A DNA stretch of 64,000 nucleotides, taken from the NCBI RefSeq assembly GCF_011074885.1, contig NC_054689.1, forward strand, positions 496,001 through 560,000. The letters are read 5' to 3'. The notes below the pieces were generated by a model. That model had not been told where the DNA came from and made no database searches. It saw nothing but the letters and a program-made list of their open reading frames with translations. The stretch comes from Brettanomyces bruxellensis (lineage: Eukaryota; Ascomycota; Pichiomycetes; Pichiales; Pichiaceae). Made by a program: the position numbers and the translations under genes. Positions 19,341 through 29,536 of the stretch are shown piece by piece (position 1 is the stretch's first letter; each line of letters begins with the position of its first letter).

Positions 19341-20704
19341 TTGTACAAGAAACCGCGTCGCTTATGCATCCTGTTTCCCAGCTACAACCGTTATTGGATA
19401 CTTACCACTCTTCATTCTTTGGAGGTCACGCAGGTATTACCCGTCTGTCATCCCATTTGAAGACTTACTTCTACTTTCCCCACATGTACAAGTATATTGC
19501 GCATTATGTGGCTAGCTGCACCATTTGCCAACGCGTCAACTCTCCTAACTCCCACGCGGGATCCCTTCAACCCACAGCCAAATCACCTGGTCGTTGGAAA
19601 AAGATTTCCATGGATATAGTTTCGGGCTTTACCAAGGTTCCATACCAAGGACAGACCGTTGACTCAGTACTAGTCATTATTGACTTATTCTCGTCACATG
19701 CACACTTTTTTCCGATTCCAGCCACTTTTTCTGCTGCTGATTTTTCCCGCCTCTTATTGACCCGTTATATGCCACTCCACGGTATTCCTTCGGTGATCCA
19801 TACAGATCGTGGCCGCCAGTTTGAAAATGACTTGATTCGACACCTCACACATAACCTTCACTCTTCAATCGCCTTCAGTATCACTGGACACCATCAGAGT
19901 AACGGCAAGGTGGAACGCTTTATCAGAACTCTTCAAGATTACCTCCGTTCTTACGTGGGATCAAATACCTCTTGGTTTGAGCTTCTTGCTTTCGCCGAAT
20001 TTACGATCAACTCTACTCCTTCAGTCTCACTTGCTGGAAACACTCCGTTCCAGGTTGATTTAGGTTATAATCCGTCATCACCCGCAAGTCTTTCTTATTC
20101 CCTAAATGAGGGGTGACGAAAAGCAGATGACATTACGGAACTTCTTGATAGATACGGCTCCACCGCCAAAGCAGCGTTGAATGCAGCTTATGAACGAAAC
20201 AAGCAATACTACGATTTCCGTTATAAAGACGTGGAATTTGAACTTGGTGATACTGTTTATATCGATCAAACTGCTATTCCGGCTATAGGCGACGTCCACA
20301 ACAAGGAACAACCCGCTTCACACCGTACAAAGTTCATTGGGCCTTTTCGAATCACCCAAAAACTTTCCCCTGTGAATTACGAGCTTGAATTGCCTCCTTC
20401 ATACAAACGCAGTCCTATTTTCCATATTTCCCAACTTCGAAAACAACATTCGCTTCCGGATGGCTTCTTTAGAGCTTCGGCTCAACCGGCTGCGCAATTT
20501 AGGAAGTATAAGGACGGTTCTGTTGAAATGGAAATTACCGCTATTACTGATCACAAGAAGAGAGCCAAAGGTTACTTGATGCTTGTGAAATTTAGCGATA
20601 ACATCAGCGAATGGATTCGCATGGGTTCTTTGAAGCGTACTGCTGGAGAAATGTTAAGAGAATACTGTTCCAAACATTCTGATCTTCGCAAGGTTTTCTC
20701 GTAG
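19340..20704 (+). pseudogene. Chromoviral integrase with chromodomain-like tail, interrupted by a stop
   Basis: The plus frame contains the integrase zinc-binding segment (GGHAGITRLSSHLKTYFYFP, then CTICQR). The catalytic core follows with MDIVSGFTK, HTDRGRQFEN and GHHQSNGKVERF (D, D, E). A GPF-like module follows (FIGPFRITQKLSPVNYELEL). The tail resembles a chromodomain (EITAITDHKKRAKGY, then EWIRMGSLKRT). An in-frame TGA at 20114-20116 interrupts it; the frame is otherwise the same on both sides. The N-terminal polyprotein is missing, so this is a dead copy. Confidence 0.82.
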
Positions 20705-20716
20705 CACCCCCGGAGA

Positions 20717-20978
20717 TGTAATAGATGCGTCGAGAGTCGCGTCTACATAAAGCTGCCCTGCCTTGTTTATGCCCAAGAAAACCTCGCTCATAAGGATCAA
20801 AGGTATTTAAACATGTGCATTTTCCCCTTTTCATCCAGTTCTTTTTACCTTCTTACTTAGTTCTTTTACTTTTATACTTTTCCTTTCTTTAGCCTTAAAA
20901 ACACTCAATACTAGTTATAACAAAAACTTCATAAAGTAATCGGCGTCACACTTAAACCAATTAAATAAAACTATTACA
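20717..20978 (+). repeat. 3' LTR (262 bp) of the truncated chromovirus
   Basis: It begins TGTAATAG and ends CTATTACA, a perfect 8-bp terminal inverted repeat. It is preceded by the short purine run GGAGA, just after the integrase stop codon. No second copy of this LTR is seen in the window. Confidence 0.8.
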
Positions 20979-21212
20979 CATAATATAAAAAAAAGATTTA
21001 ATTCCCAGAAACAGAATTATGATCGCGCATAATCATTTTTCTGCTGATTCCCTAACATACACAGTTAGTGCATTTTATCCAGGATTGTCTCTATTAAATA
21101 TTATTCTAAATCTTCGTTATTTTAGAATAAGTTCAGATCTCAAAACAAATAAATCTAATGACATATAATAATAGATTACCTAATACTAGGTAATATTCTC
21201 ATATGTCCGACG
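20979..21212 (-). repeat. 612-bp-family LTR, minus orientation, second half
   Basis: This is the reverse complement of the first ~234 bp of the solo LTR at 47989-48600. It ends CATATGTCCGACG at 21212, with one changed terminal base. It completes the LTR begun at 18633. I could not see a clean target duplication around the reconstructed LTR. Confidence 0.85.
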
Positions 21213-21367
21213 ATTCTTTATGCCTTGAAGTCTTTTCTATATCCGAACTATATGGCCAATCTCGTTCATAACCTTGGGCATCTGCGCGCTCGGTAGTGCT
21301 ACGGCACCGAGATATGTGAGCAATTAAGCAGATACAAATGTCACACGGGATTTATATACTCTGACAT

Positions 21368-21645
21368 TTTGCAATACAACTAGTTCGACTTCACCTTTGA
21401 TGATAACAGAGTAAAGGAAGTAAATTCATTTTCTTCTATGGTGACACATACACAATTGTTAGAATGTTAAAGGCATTAACATTATCACACAGACCACTTG
21501 GTACATTTATATCCACCCACTTAGGTAACCGACCTTACAATTGTCTGAATCTCCCCGACTGCTAGGTTCTTATTAGTTCTATTAAAGAAGGAGTTTGATA
21601 GCTAAAGCCCAAGAGTAACTCATAAGGTCTCTCTTAACTCCGACA
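21368..21645 (+). repeat. Partial LTR of the 612-bp family, plus orientation
   Basis: It matches the last ~278 bp of 47989-48600, from TTTTGCAATACAACTAG to the terminal CTCCGACA, with a few differences. Its left part is replaced by about 155 bp of unrelated sequence (21213-21367). It lies in inverted orientation to the neighbouring split LTR. Confidence 0.85.
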
Positions 21646-21654
21646 AGAATTATG

Positions 21655-21865
21655 TTTGTTCTCTCATAACGCTATATACACAATTAGAATGTGTCAAAAC
21701 AAGAGAAGCATAGAACAAAGACCATTGTCTATGGTGTTGTAGAAGAGGAAAAATGATAATTATATAAAGATGTGATATCCTTTTGCATCTCTACTCAATC
21801 TTATGTACAAGTTATATACTATAATAAATGTCGAACTACTATACTAATCTGGTAACACTAACAGA
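21655..21865 (-). repeat. Decayed repeat, related to 49165-49375
   Basis: The reverse complement shares long imperfect blocks with 49165-49375: TTAGTGTTACCAGATT, AGTATATAACTTG, GGATATC-CATCTTTATATA and AGACAATGG-like segments. Many substitutions and indels show it is old. It may be a decayed LTR of a further family; no coding sequence is attached. Confidence 0.6.
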
Positions 21866-23441
21866 ACGATGCTAAGAGGTTTAAGATAATCATACATACT
21901 AGAAATAGTATTTGAATACATTCATAGAAAACAAATGCTATGTAAATCTCAGTAGTGTTCGAACATGTTCTTCGAAGAATTAGGACAACCTTTAGATTGC
22001 GAAAGTTATAGTGTTAATTTTGTGCAGCATATGAGCCAGCTTCTTACTCGTATACAATCATATACTAATACTACCGGTGCACAGATGCTCATAATTATGA
22101 ACAAGTTTGACAAGTCAATTTGAGTATAAGAAAATATTTCTGCTGCATAGAATAAGTTCTATAAATTATTTCTAATATTTTTCTGGATATTTAGTCACAT
22201 ATTATAAATCAAATACGTTTGAACCTACAAATGTATTAGCCTATAAACATCATTGTATCTCATAGATATCTACCGCAAGCAACTTCCAAGACGTGAACCT
22301 TGGCAGAAGTGAAGAAGTGTGAAGAAGTGAAAAGTAATAAATAGGGAAGAGACTGTAAGCATTTGAAGAAACATCTAATTTCAGACGGCTAGTCCCCTAG
22401 TATAAAAAGACGGTAAACCGTATGAACATATTAAAAGTTAATCCTTTATTATTTATCCTTGGGGAACATAACAAAGTATTGAGAGGAGGCTATCATGAAT
22501 ATGAATAATTATCACAAGCATTTTTCAAATTTCGGCATTGTATTCAAATGCCATTCTTGCTACCAAAATCTTTCATATTTATAATACTTCTATTCTTAAG
22601 ATCACATATCTATTATTCTGCGCTATCAAAATAAGCATCGCAAGAAGTGAGAAGTAAAAAGATATTTTCGTAAGTACTGGAATTCGCATTGCTAACTATT
22701 CCTGGACGTAACATATGCTTCTACTGTGGCAATTGGCCATCCTTAAAATTAATATGATGCTTAAAGCAATGATATATTCATTCATCTTAAAAAATGTAAT
22801 TTAATCTGTAAGACTTTATCATCGGTGGCACTGGTTTTCTGGGTACATATATTTATACTTATTTCTTCTTTTTAATTATCATACGTAGTATTGGCTTCGC
22901 CAAATTTTAAAGATATGAATAATGAATATTTAGCTTATTCTCTTGAAACGGCAGAAAAAAACAATTTGACAACTCATCCTATCAATCATAATTCATTACT
23001 ATGCACATCACAACAATTTTATTTAAAGTTGATATTGTTAAGATTATCCCACTGCCAGATTTTTACTCCAGAACATTTGCATCAAGTACTGAAAACGCAA
23101 AATCCTTGCAGATTACTCTTTTCAGCTTCACAAAGAAAGCGGGCATTATTCACTAAATAGACAAGGATCGATATTGGACGGGACGGCGTCTCATGCATGC
23201 AGCGATGCGACAAATGGCTAAAAAAAACGCTATCTTAACAATGCGGAGATGCAAATTTTTTTCCGGTGTCAGAAATTTTCACCTCACGTTATTTCATCGG
23301 TGCCGTCGTATAGCAGAGATCCGACGAACATCTGTCGTATTTTGTTTCCTCTCTGCTTTTATTGCTTTCAACCACTCTTTAATATTAGTTAAATCTAGAC
23401 GTCGATTAAAAGCTGCAACATTATTTAAGAAGATAAAAGGT
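21866..23441. other. Gene-free region upstream of TPA1
   Basis: About 1.6 kb of A/T-rich sequence. A TATAAAAAG at about 22401 followed by AACATAACA near 22467-22475 faintly recalls an LTR end, but I cannot support an LTR. An 89-codon frame at 22891-23160 starts with TTG and has no recognised domain. Confidence 0.4.
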
Positions 23442-25358
23442 ATGACGGCGCCAATGCAGAGCGTTAACAAGAGAAAGCACACAGTGGGTAACGGTAAGAT
23501 TACTAAAAAACAGCATAGACCTGCAATTTCCTTGCAGCAGACACCAGAAGAGGAAAAAAAGGCAAAGGCATACTTTCAACCTAAGATTTTTCAGCAAAAA
23601 TATGAGACTTCCTTAAAGCATCAGATTGACACATCTGGTCCTTATCATTGGGGTTCCATCAGCGATCTTTTCAACGACGAGCTTCTTAGAAATGTTAGAA
23701 AGGAGATATTGGAGAACATTCACTTTACAAAGAAGGAGACTGATATTTATAAGGTTTTTCAAAGTGGAGATTTGGCAAACTTATCCGCTTTGTCAGAGGA
23801 TTTGAAAAAGAAACTTCCTAGCTTGTGCAAGGTGAGATCTGGTCTCTACTCAAAAGCATTTAGGAATGTGATCTCTCGGGTTACAGGATGCGGTGACCTT
23901 AGTGGCTCGAAGATGGATATTAGTATCCATCTGTATAACAGAACATGCCATTTGTTAACACATGATGACGTTATTGGCTCTCGGAGAATCAGTTATATTT
24001 TGTATATGCCAGACCCAGACAAAGAATGGAAACCATCTTATGGAGGTGCTCTCAGATTGTTTGATTCAATTGTTCCTAACGTTCCAGAGTCCGATCCGGT
24101 TGCAAAATTGACACCACAGTTCAATCAGATTGCATTTTTCCATGTTCAACCAGGTGTTTCGTTCCATGATGTCGAAGAAGTCACTGCAACCAAACAAAGA
24201 CTTTCACTTCAGGGATGGTTCCACATCCCACAACCTAAAGATGAGGGCTACATACCTGGGGAGCAAGAAAGAACAGAGGCAAAATCAACGCTCGAGTTAC
24301 TTGAGACTAGAGAGCTTAGAGAGTACGACTTCCCGAAATTCGAGCTTTCACGGATTCCGGAACCCGTTGTTGATCAATTCCGTTTGGACTTGAAAAAGCA
24401 GGATATTGAGTATTTGGCTAAATTTATGAATCCTGTTCTTTTGACCCAAGAATCCCTTAATAAATTGCAAAAAACCTTTTCTGACAGCTCAGTCGTGGAC
24501 ATTGTTTCTTTTCTTAATGACAGTTATGCTGGAGCATTCAGAAAAGAATTGAAACACTTCGAATTAAACGAATATCCACATATGCCGTCCAAGCAAAGTG
24601 AAATTGAATTTCCATGGAAACTGGCCATTCCATCTCATAAGCGTCGTTATATGTATATGGATGGCACTTCGCAACAAGATATTACAACATCTGCCTCTAT
24701 TGCTAAATTGAACGAGACATACCCTCATGAGGAACCCAACTTTGAACTTACTGCGGATATGTTTAGAATGAAAGAGCAAAGCGAAAACAGAAAAGAAATC
24801 GAGTCTAAGGCCGATAAAGATGCTACTACATGCAATTCTGTGTCCGCCAAATTGTGTGACTTGTCAGCTCTTTTCAAGAGTATAGCATTTGGAAAATGGC
24901 TTTACCGTGTGACTCAACTCAAGGCTCTTAGACAGCAGATTTTAGTCAGACGTTTTAGACCTGGTCATGACTTCATCTTGGCTACCAAACCAGATAAGAT
25001 TGAATCTGAGGAATCTTTTCTAGACGGCGTTTTAGAGGCCACGTTGAATTTGACTCCAACTACTGGCTGGGAAGCTGGTGAGTGGGGAGCATATGAACTT
25101 TGCATGATCGACGAAACGGATGACAAGGAGGCCAAAGATGAAGGAAGATTAAACGAAGATGAGGCTGCTATTTATAGATCTTCTGAAACCGATGAATCTG
25201 TCGTTTATGAATCTCAGGCATGCTGGAACAAATTGTGTTTGATGTTCCGTGACTCAAGTGTTATGAAATTTGTGAAGTACATTTCGAACGATGCTCCGGG
25301 CTCCAGATATGACATCACTGCTTCTTGGTTGTGTAAGGATGAAGATGACGAATGAAAT
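23442..25358 (+). CDS. TPA1: Tpa1/Ofd1-type prolyl hydroxylase, 2-oxoglutarate/Fe(II) dioxygenase
   Basis: From the ATG at 23442 the protein has 638 residues, close to yeast Tpa1 (about 644). The frame is open upstream to an ATG at 23193 (83 more codons, Arg/Lys-rich with one hydrophobic stretch), but the shorter start matches family length. The N-terminal double-stranded beta-helix shows the iron ligands HDD (TCHLLTHDDVIGSRRISYIL) and the later H of FHDVEEV. The 2-oxoglutarate-binding Arg is in KQRLSLQGWFH. A second, degenerate dioxygenase-like domain follows. In yeast it hydroxylates a proline of ribosomal protein uS12 and influences translation termination and mRNA decay. The product acts in nucleus and cytosol. 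Confidence 0.92.
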
Positions 25359-25698
25359 AGAAATTAAGTGATAGGTAGTTTTCCTTATTCATTTTCGATA
25401 TCATCATGATATATTTTACGTAAATGTGTATATTTGACAAGATAACTGAATTTATCTTTTTGTTAAGGCTCACTGGTATAATTGAACAAAGCTATCAAAG
25501 CTATCCTCTATGCCACATATGGGAGTGGATTGCGAGCAGAAATTCAGGGTCATAAATACATTTTTTTCATGAGTCTTTTTCCTTTCTTGAGGTGAAAAAT
25601 TTCGGCAATTATTTTGGCGGTTCAAAAATTTTTTCCCTGACATAGAATATTACCAAGTGCATATCTAAGAGCTCCATGACGCACAATCTCGATATTTT
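25359..25698. other. Intergenic region TPA1-arginyl-tRNA synthetase
   Basis: A 340-bp spacer between co-directional genes, with no gene inside. It contains the promoter of the synthetase. Confidence 0.5.
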
Positions 25699-27756
25699 AT
25701 GTTTGTACGCGCAGGTAATAAACGATCTCTTAGTAAAATACTGACGGCAAACTTCCACAAAGAATTTCCGAGGGGATATAGACAAACGCAGACATATTAT
25801 AACAGAAAACAAGGAAGAAACGTTAAAATGACAGACGTTAAGGAAGATTTATCCGAACAGCTTTCGAAACTCCACCTACAGGCACCAGAGTTTATCGAGG
25901 GCTCATACCCGGAGTACAATGTGGTGGATCTCTGCAGAAACTACATTGCCGGCCAGCTTTCAAAGCTTACTGGTGTGGATAAGAAAATTGCGTACGACAG
26001 TTTGGCATGGTCCATTGTTTTGGAAAAAGGTGATTTGATCGTTCCACTTCCAAGACTTAGATTGAAAGGTGATCTAGTCCAGATGGCCAAGGATCTAGCT
26101 TCTAAATTTGAACTCGGTGGTTTCTTGGACCATGTTGCACCAGTTGGTAAATTTTTGCAGTTCTTTTTCAGTCCGAAATTTTTGTTAAATGTTGTTACAC
26201 CAGACGTTTTGAAACGTGGTGCCAAGTATGGTTCTGCTCCTCTGGGTAAGGGAAAAACCGTTTTGGTGGAATTCTCATCGCCAAATATTGCTAAGCCTTT
26301 CCATGCGGGCCACTTAAGATCTACTATTATTGGTGGTTTCTTGTCAAACCTATATGAGCGCCTTGGATGGAAAGTCATTAGGATGAACTATTTGGGAGAT
26401 TGGGGTAAACAGTTTGGTGTTTTGGCTGTTGGATTCAACAAGTATGGATCTGATGAAGAGCTTGCAAAGAATCCTATTCAGCATCTTTTTGAAGTTTACG
26501 TGAAAATCAATCAGGACATTGCCAGCGAAAAGGAGGAAGCAGAGAAAACTGGCATTCCATTAGATGAGAAAGCATCGACAGATGGACAAGCACGTGCTTT
26601 CTTCAAGAGAATGGAACAAGGCGATAAGGAAGCATTGAAATTGTGGAAAAAGTTCAGGGAGCTTTCGATTACCAAGTACATCGGTACTTACGGACGGTTG
26701 AACATTAAGTACGATGTTTATTCAGGAGAGTCACAAGTTTCCCAAAAGACTATGGATATGGTGATGGAACAATTGCACGAGAAGAAGTTGATCCACGAGG
26801 ATAAGGGTGCTCTTCTTGTGGACTTCAAAAAGCTCGGAAAAAAGAAGCTAGGAAAAGTTTTGGTGCAAAAGACAGATGGTACCTCTTTGTACGTGACACG
26901 TGACTTGGGTGCCGCTATCGAGAGAAAGAACAAGTACAACTTTGACAAAATGATCTACGTGATTGCATCTCAGCAAGATCTCCACGTGAAACAATTTTTC
27001 ACCACATTAAAAATGATGGGATACAAATGGGCTGATGATCTTATTCATGTGAACTTCGGAATGGTTTTGGGAATGTCTACCAGAAAGGGAACTGTCGTTT
27101 TCTTGGACGACATCTTGGAGAATGTTCAGGAGAGGATGCTTGAGATTATGCAGAAGAACAAGGAGAAGTTTGCTCAAGTTGAAGATCCAAAGGAGGTCGC
27201 TGACCAAATTGGAATTTCTGCTGTCATGATACAGGATATGCAGGCTAAGAGAATCAACAACTATGAGTTTGGTTGGGACAGAATGCTTTCATCAGAGGGT
27301 GACACTGGTCCATATCTTCAGTACGCACACTCCAGATTGAGATCCATTGAAAGAAACTGCAATATTTCTCCAGAAGATGTGTTGAAGGCCGACATGTCAT
27401 TGGACAACATTTGCGGAACTGTGGAACAGATCAAGAAGCAGAACTTAGATAAGGAAGAAGAGGAAAAGCAATTGAAGAACCTTGCTCTTCGGATTGAAAA
27501 GGTTACCGCCTTAATCAGAATTATGGCCTCGTACCCAGACACTTTGAGATATGCTTCTAAGAACCATGAGCCTTCTACAATTGTCACATACTTGTTTAAG
27601 CTCACGCATCAGTTCTCGTCAACTTACAAAGTTTTAAGAGTTATGGGTGAACCAAGAGAGATTCTCTTGGCACGTTTAGCCCTTTTCTCTTCTGTTAGAC
27701 AGATACTTAATAATGGTATGCGTGTCTTGGGTATCACACCAGTCGAGAGAATGTAA
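25699..27756 (+). CDS. Arginyl-tRNA synthetase, cytosolic with possible mitochondrial isoform
   Basis: Class I synthetase charging tRNA-Arg. The HIGH motif appears as HAGH in SSPNIAKPFHAGHLRST near residue 200. The KMSKS equivalent is MSTRKGT near 459. The C-terminal anticodon-binding helical domain ends in the typical TPVERM. Two starts are in frame. ATG 25699 gives 685 residues with a 43-residue basic leader (many Arg/Lys, almost no acids). ATG 25828 gives 642 residues beginning MTDVKEDL. The leader resembles a mitochondrial presequence, so one gene may serve both compartments; yeast has separate YDR341C and MSR1. Enzyme identity is secure; dual targeting is inference. Confidence 0.95.
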   Translation: MFVRAGNKRSLSKILTANFHKEFPRGYRQTQTYYNRKQGRNVKMTDVKEDLSEQLSKLHLQAPEFIEGSYPEYNVVDLCRNYIAGQLSKLTGVDKKIAYDSLAWSIVLEKGDLIVPLPRLRLKGDLVQMAKDLASKFELGGFLDHVAPVGKFLQFFFSPKFLLNVVTPDVLKRGAKYGSAPLGKGKTVLVEFSSPNIAKPFHAGHLRSTIIGGFLSNLYERLGWKVIRMNYLGDWGKQFGVLAVGFNKYGSDEELAKNPIQHLFEVYVKINQDIASEKEEAEKTGIPLDEKASTDGQARAFFKRMEQGDKEALKLWKKFRELSITKYIGTYGRLNIKYDVYSGESQVSQKTMDMVMEQLHEKKLIHEDKGALLVDFKKLGKKKLGKVLVQKTDGTSLYVTRDLGAAIERKNKYNFDKMIYVIASQQDLHVKQFFTTLKMMGYKWADDLIHVNFGMVLGMSTRKGTVVFLDDILENVQERMLEIMQKNKEKFAQVEDPKEVADQIGISAVMIQDMQAKRINNYEFGWDRMLSSEGDTGPYLQYAHSRLRSIERNCNISPEDVLKADMSLDNICGTVEQIKKQNLDKEEEEKQLKNLALRIEKVTALIRIMASYPDTLRYASKNHEPSTIVTYLFKLTHQFSSTYKVLRVMGEPREILLARLALFSSVRQILNNGMRVLGITPVERM

Positions 27757-28383
27757 TTATGTGTTATTTTTTTAAAGAAATTTAGTTAATTTTGGTCGAA
27801 TGTTTTAGATGTGTAATCGTTTCTTGCTAATATAATATGTTTGTGTGTTCAACAATTTGGTAATGTGTAAAAAAGATGTGAAATTTATACACAGAGCAAT
27901 CAAAGAGTCAGCACCTGCCTGTGCTTTTTCTTTTTTTTCTTATATTCTTGTGCTTACAAAGATGATTAACATATTCGTCATCCGAGGATCTTTTGCTGAA
28001 AAATTAGTAATCATAAGATCTTCCGCAATTAGGTAAATGACCGAGAAGTGAGGGCAGGAAAATTTTTCCGCTCCCCGGGGTGTGGCACTTATTAAGGATT
28101 CGGCTTTTTCTCCCCACACAGTTTTGCTGACTGGGGTGAAACCGACGACCGACGAAAAATGAATCGGCAAAAAAATTCAAGATACGTCAGGGTGAATAAA
28201 CGAACGGGAAGTAAATGTTATGATTAAAAAAAGAGTACGTTTCCTTATAAATACAACTGTGTGTATCGTAAAAAGTACAGTACTTGTCAATTTTCTAACG
28301 GAAAGGTATTTGTCTAGAAATTAGAAAGCACAAAAGTTATAGTTTCAGAATCAAAATTAATTATTCATCATATCATATTCAAC
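27757..28383. other. Intergenic region upstream of RIB3
   Basis: 627 bp with a 3' flank for the synthetase and the RIB3 promoter. Short frames here have no recognised product. Confidence 0.5.
28246..28253 (+). promoter_or_regulatory. TATA box of RIB3
   Basis: TATAAATA lies 131 bp before the RIB3 ATG, a normal yeast TATA-to-start distance. Seen directly; function inferred. Confidence 0.5.
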
Positions 28384-29019
28384 ATGTCAACGTCAGAAAA
28401 ATACGAATTTACGCCTATTGAAAAAGCTCTTGAGGATTTCAAGAAGGGGGAGTTTGTCGTTGTTATGGATAACGAAGACCGTGAAAATGAAGGTGACCTT
28501 ATCGCTGCAGCTCAGTTTATGACACAAGAAAAAATGGCTTTCCTTGTGAGACATTCTTCAGGTTATGTGTGTCTTCCAATTTCGGAAGAAAAAGCAGATA
28601 AGCTCGATTTGCCTTTAATGACCACCCACAGTACGGACAGACACGGAACAGCTTACACAATCACGACGGATGCAAAGGAAAACACAACAACTGGAATTTC
28701 GGCCCACGATAGAGCACTCACTGCGCTTAAAATTGCGGATCCTAATGCTAAACCATCTGAATTCCTACGTCCTGGACATTGCCTTCCTCTTAGAGCACGC
28801 AATGGATTACTTAGAGCCAGACAAGGTCATACTGAGGCTAGTGTGCAACTCTGCCAATTGACTGGTCTTGAGCCTGCTGCCACAATTTGTGAGCTTGTAA
28901 GAGATGAAGACGGTTTGATGATGAGGCTTCCTGATACTTATGCTTTCTGTAAGAAGTATAATGTTAACCTGATCACCATAGGACAGATTCTTAAGTATAT
29001 GGATGATCATAATCTATGA
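28384..29019 (+). CDS. RIB3: 3,4-dihydroxy-2-butanone-4-phosphate synthase (riboflavin synthesis)
   Basis: The 211-residue enzyme (yeast Rib3 208) converts ribulose-5-phosphate to 3,4-dihydroxy-2-butanone-4-phosphate plus formate, one of the two substrates of lumazine synthase. The metal- and substrate-binding acidic loop DNEDRENEGDL is near residues 31-41. The second conserved block, RPGH with a downstream RQGHTEASV, contains the catalytic His-Thr-Glu. Start and length fit the family without adjustment. Yeast Rib3 is also reported at mitochondria in a respiration-related role, not testable here. Confidence 0.95.
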   Translation: MSTSEKYEFTPIEKALEDFKKGEFVVVMDNEDRENEGDLIAAAQFMTQEKMAFLVRHSSGYVCLPISEEKADKLDLPLMTTHSTDRHGTAYTITTDAKENTTTGISAHDRALTALKIADPNAKPSEFLRPGHCLPLRARNGLLRARQGHTEASVQLCQLTGLEPAATICELVRDEDGLMMRLPDTYAFCKKYNVNLITIGQILKYMDDHNL

Positions 29020-29536
29020 TTGCCTTGTCGCTGGATTGCAACTCAAACTGAGAGTATCGTCATTTCTGGAACAAACTTGTTGAATAGGAGGAGTGTTTGC
29101 TTTTCGCCTTAAATGGACCATTTGCCTGTATAGAAATTTAGTTTAATGTTATCTAGAATAGTTTGCAGATATGACTAGTTATTCGAATGTTTTGTGTAAG
29201 GTTACATTGCTTGTTATTCTTGACTGTTAAATTTTTCAAATCTCTATTTCCGCAGTTAATTTGATCAACACATTGCATTTGACATTGAATTTAAAGCATC
29301 ATACTTACCTTCAAATTATACAATGCTAGGATGCATGCGGGACAAAAAAGTTAAGCTCAAACCGGCAACGCAGTAGGAATAAATAAGAAAAATAATAACA
29401 TCGGAGATACAAAAAAAAGAATAGATAATAAAATAGAACTGTTTGTTCCGGTTTAATAACTCGCAATATACTAGTGTTATAAAGCAAAGGACATAAACAC
29501 TACTATTTTGAAGTTTCTGCAACAAAGCATAGAATT
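29020..29536. other. Intergenic region RIB3-VPS60
   Basis: 517 bp of A/T-rich spacer. A 69-codon minus frame (29316-29525) has no recognised similarity. Confidence 0.5.

Larger units (their letters stand above)
19011..20978 (+). mobile_element. 5'-truncated chromovirus (Ty3/gypsy) fragment with inverted 5' segment, nested in an LTR
   Basis: This 1968-bp insertion has three parts: an RNase H fragment on the minus strand (19011 to about 19340), an integrase with C-terminal chromodomain on the plus strand (about 19340-20704), and a 262-bp 3' LTR (20717-20978). In an intact element RNase H and integrase are collinear, so the 5' piece is inverted. Gag, protease, most of reverse transcriptase and the 5' LTR are absent. 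The host LTR reads CATAC before it and CATAATA after it, so at most 1-2 bp is duplicated. This is not an ordinary integrase product. Confidence 0.8.

Noticed and set aside
21213..21367. Structured-looking segment with a CTCGGT...ACCGAG hairpin, considered as tRNA, 5S rRNA or snoRNA
   Set aside because: It lacks A/B boxes, a cloverleaf, 5S internal boxes or convincing C/D or H/ACA boxes; more likely rearranged element sequence.
22170..22475. Possible decayed LTR with TATAAAAAG and a terminal AACATAACA
   Set aside because: No matching second copy, no clear 5' end and no target duplication could be seen.
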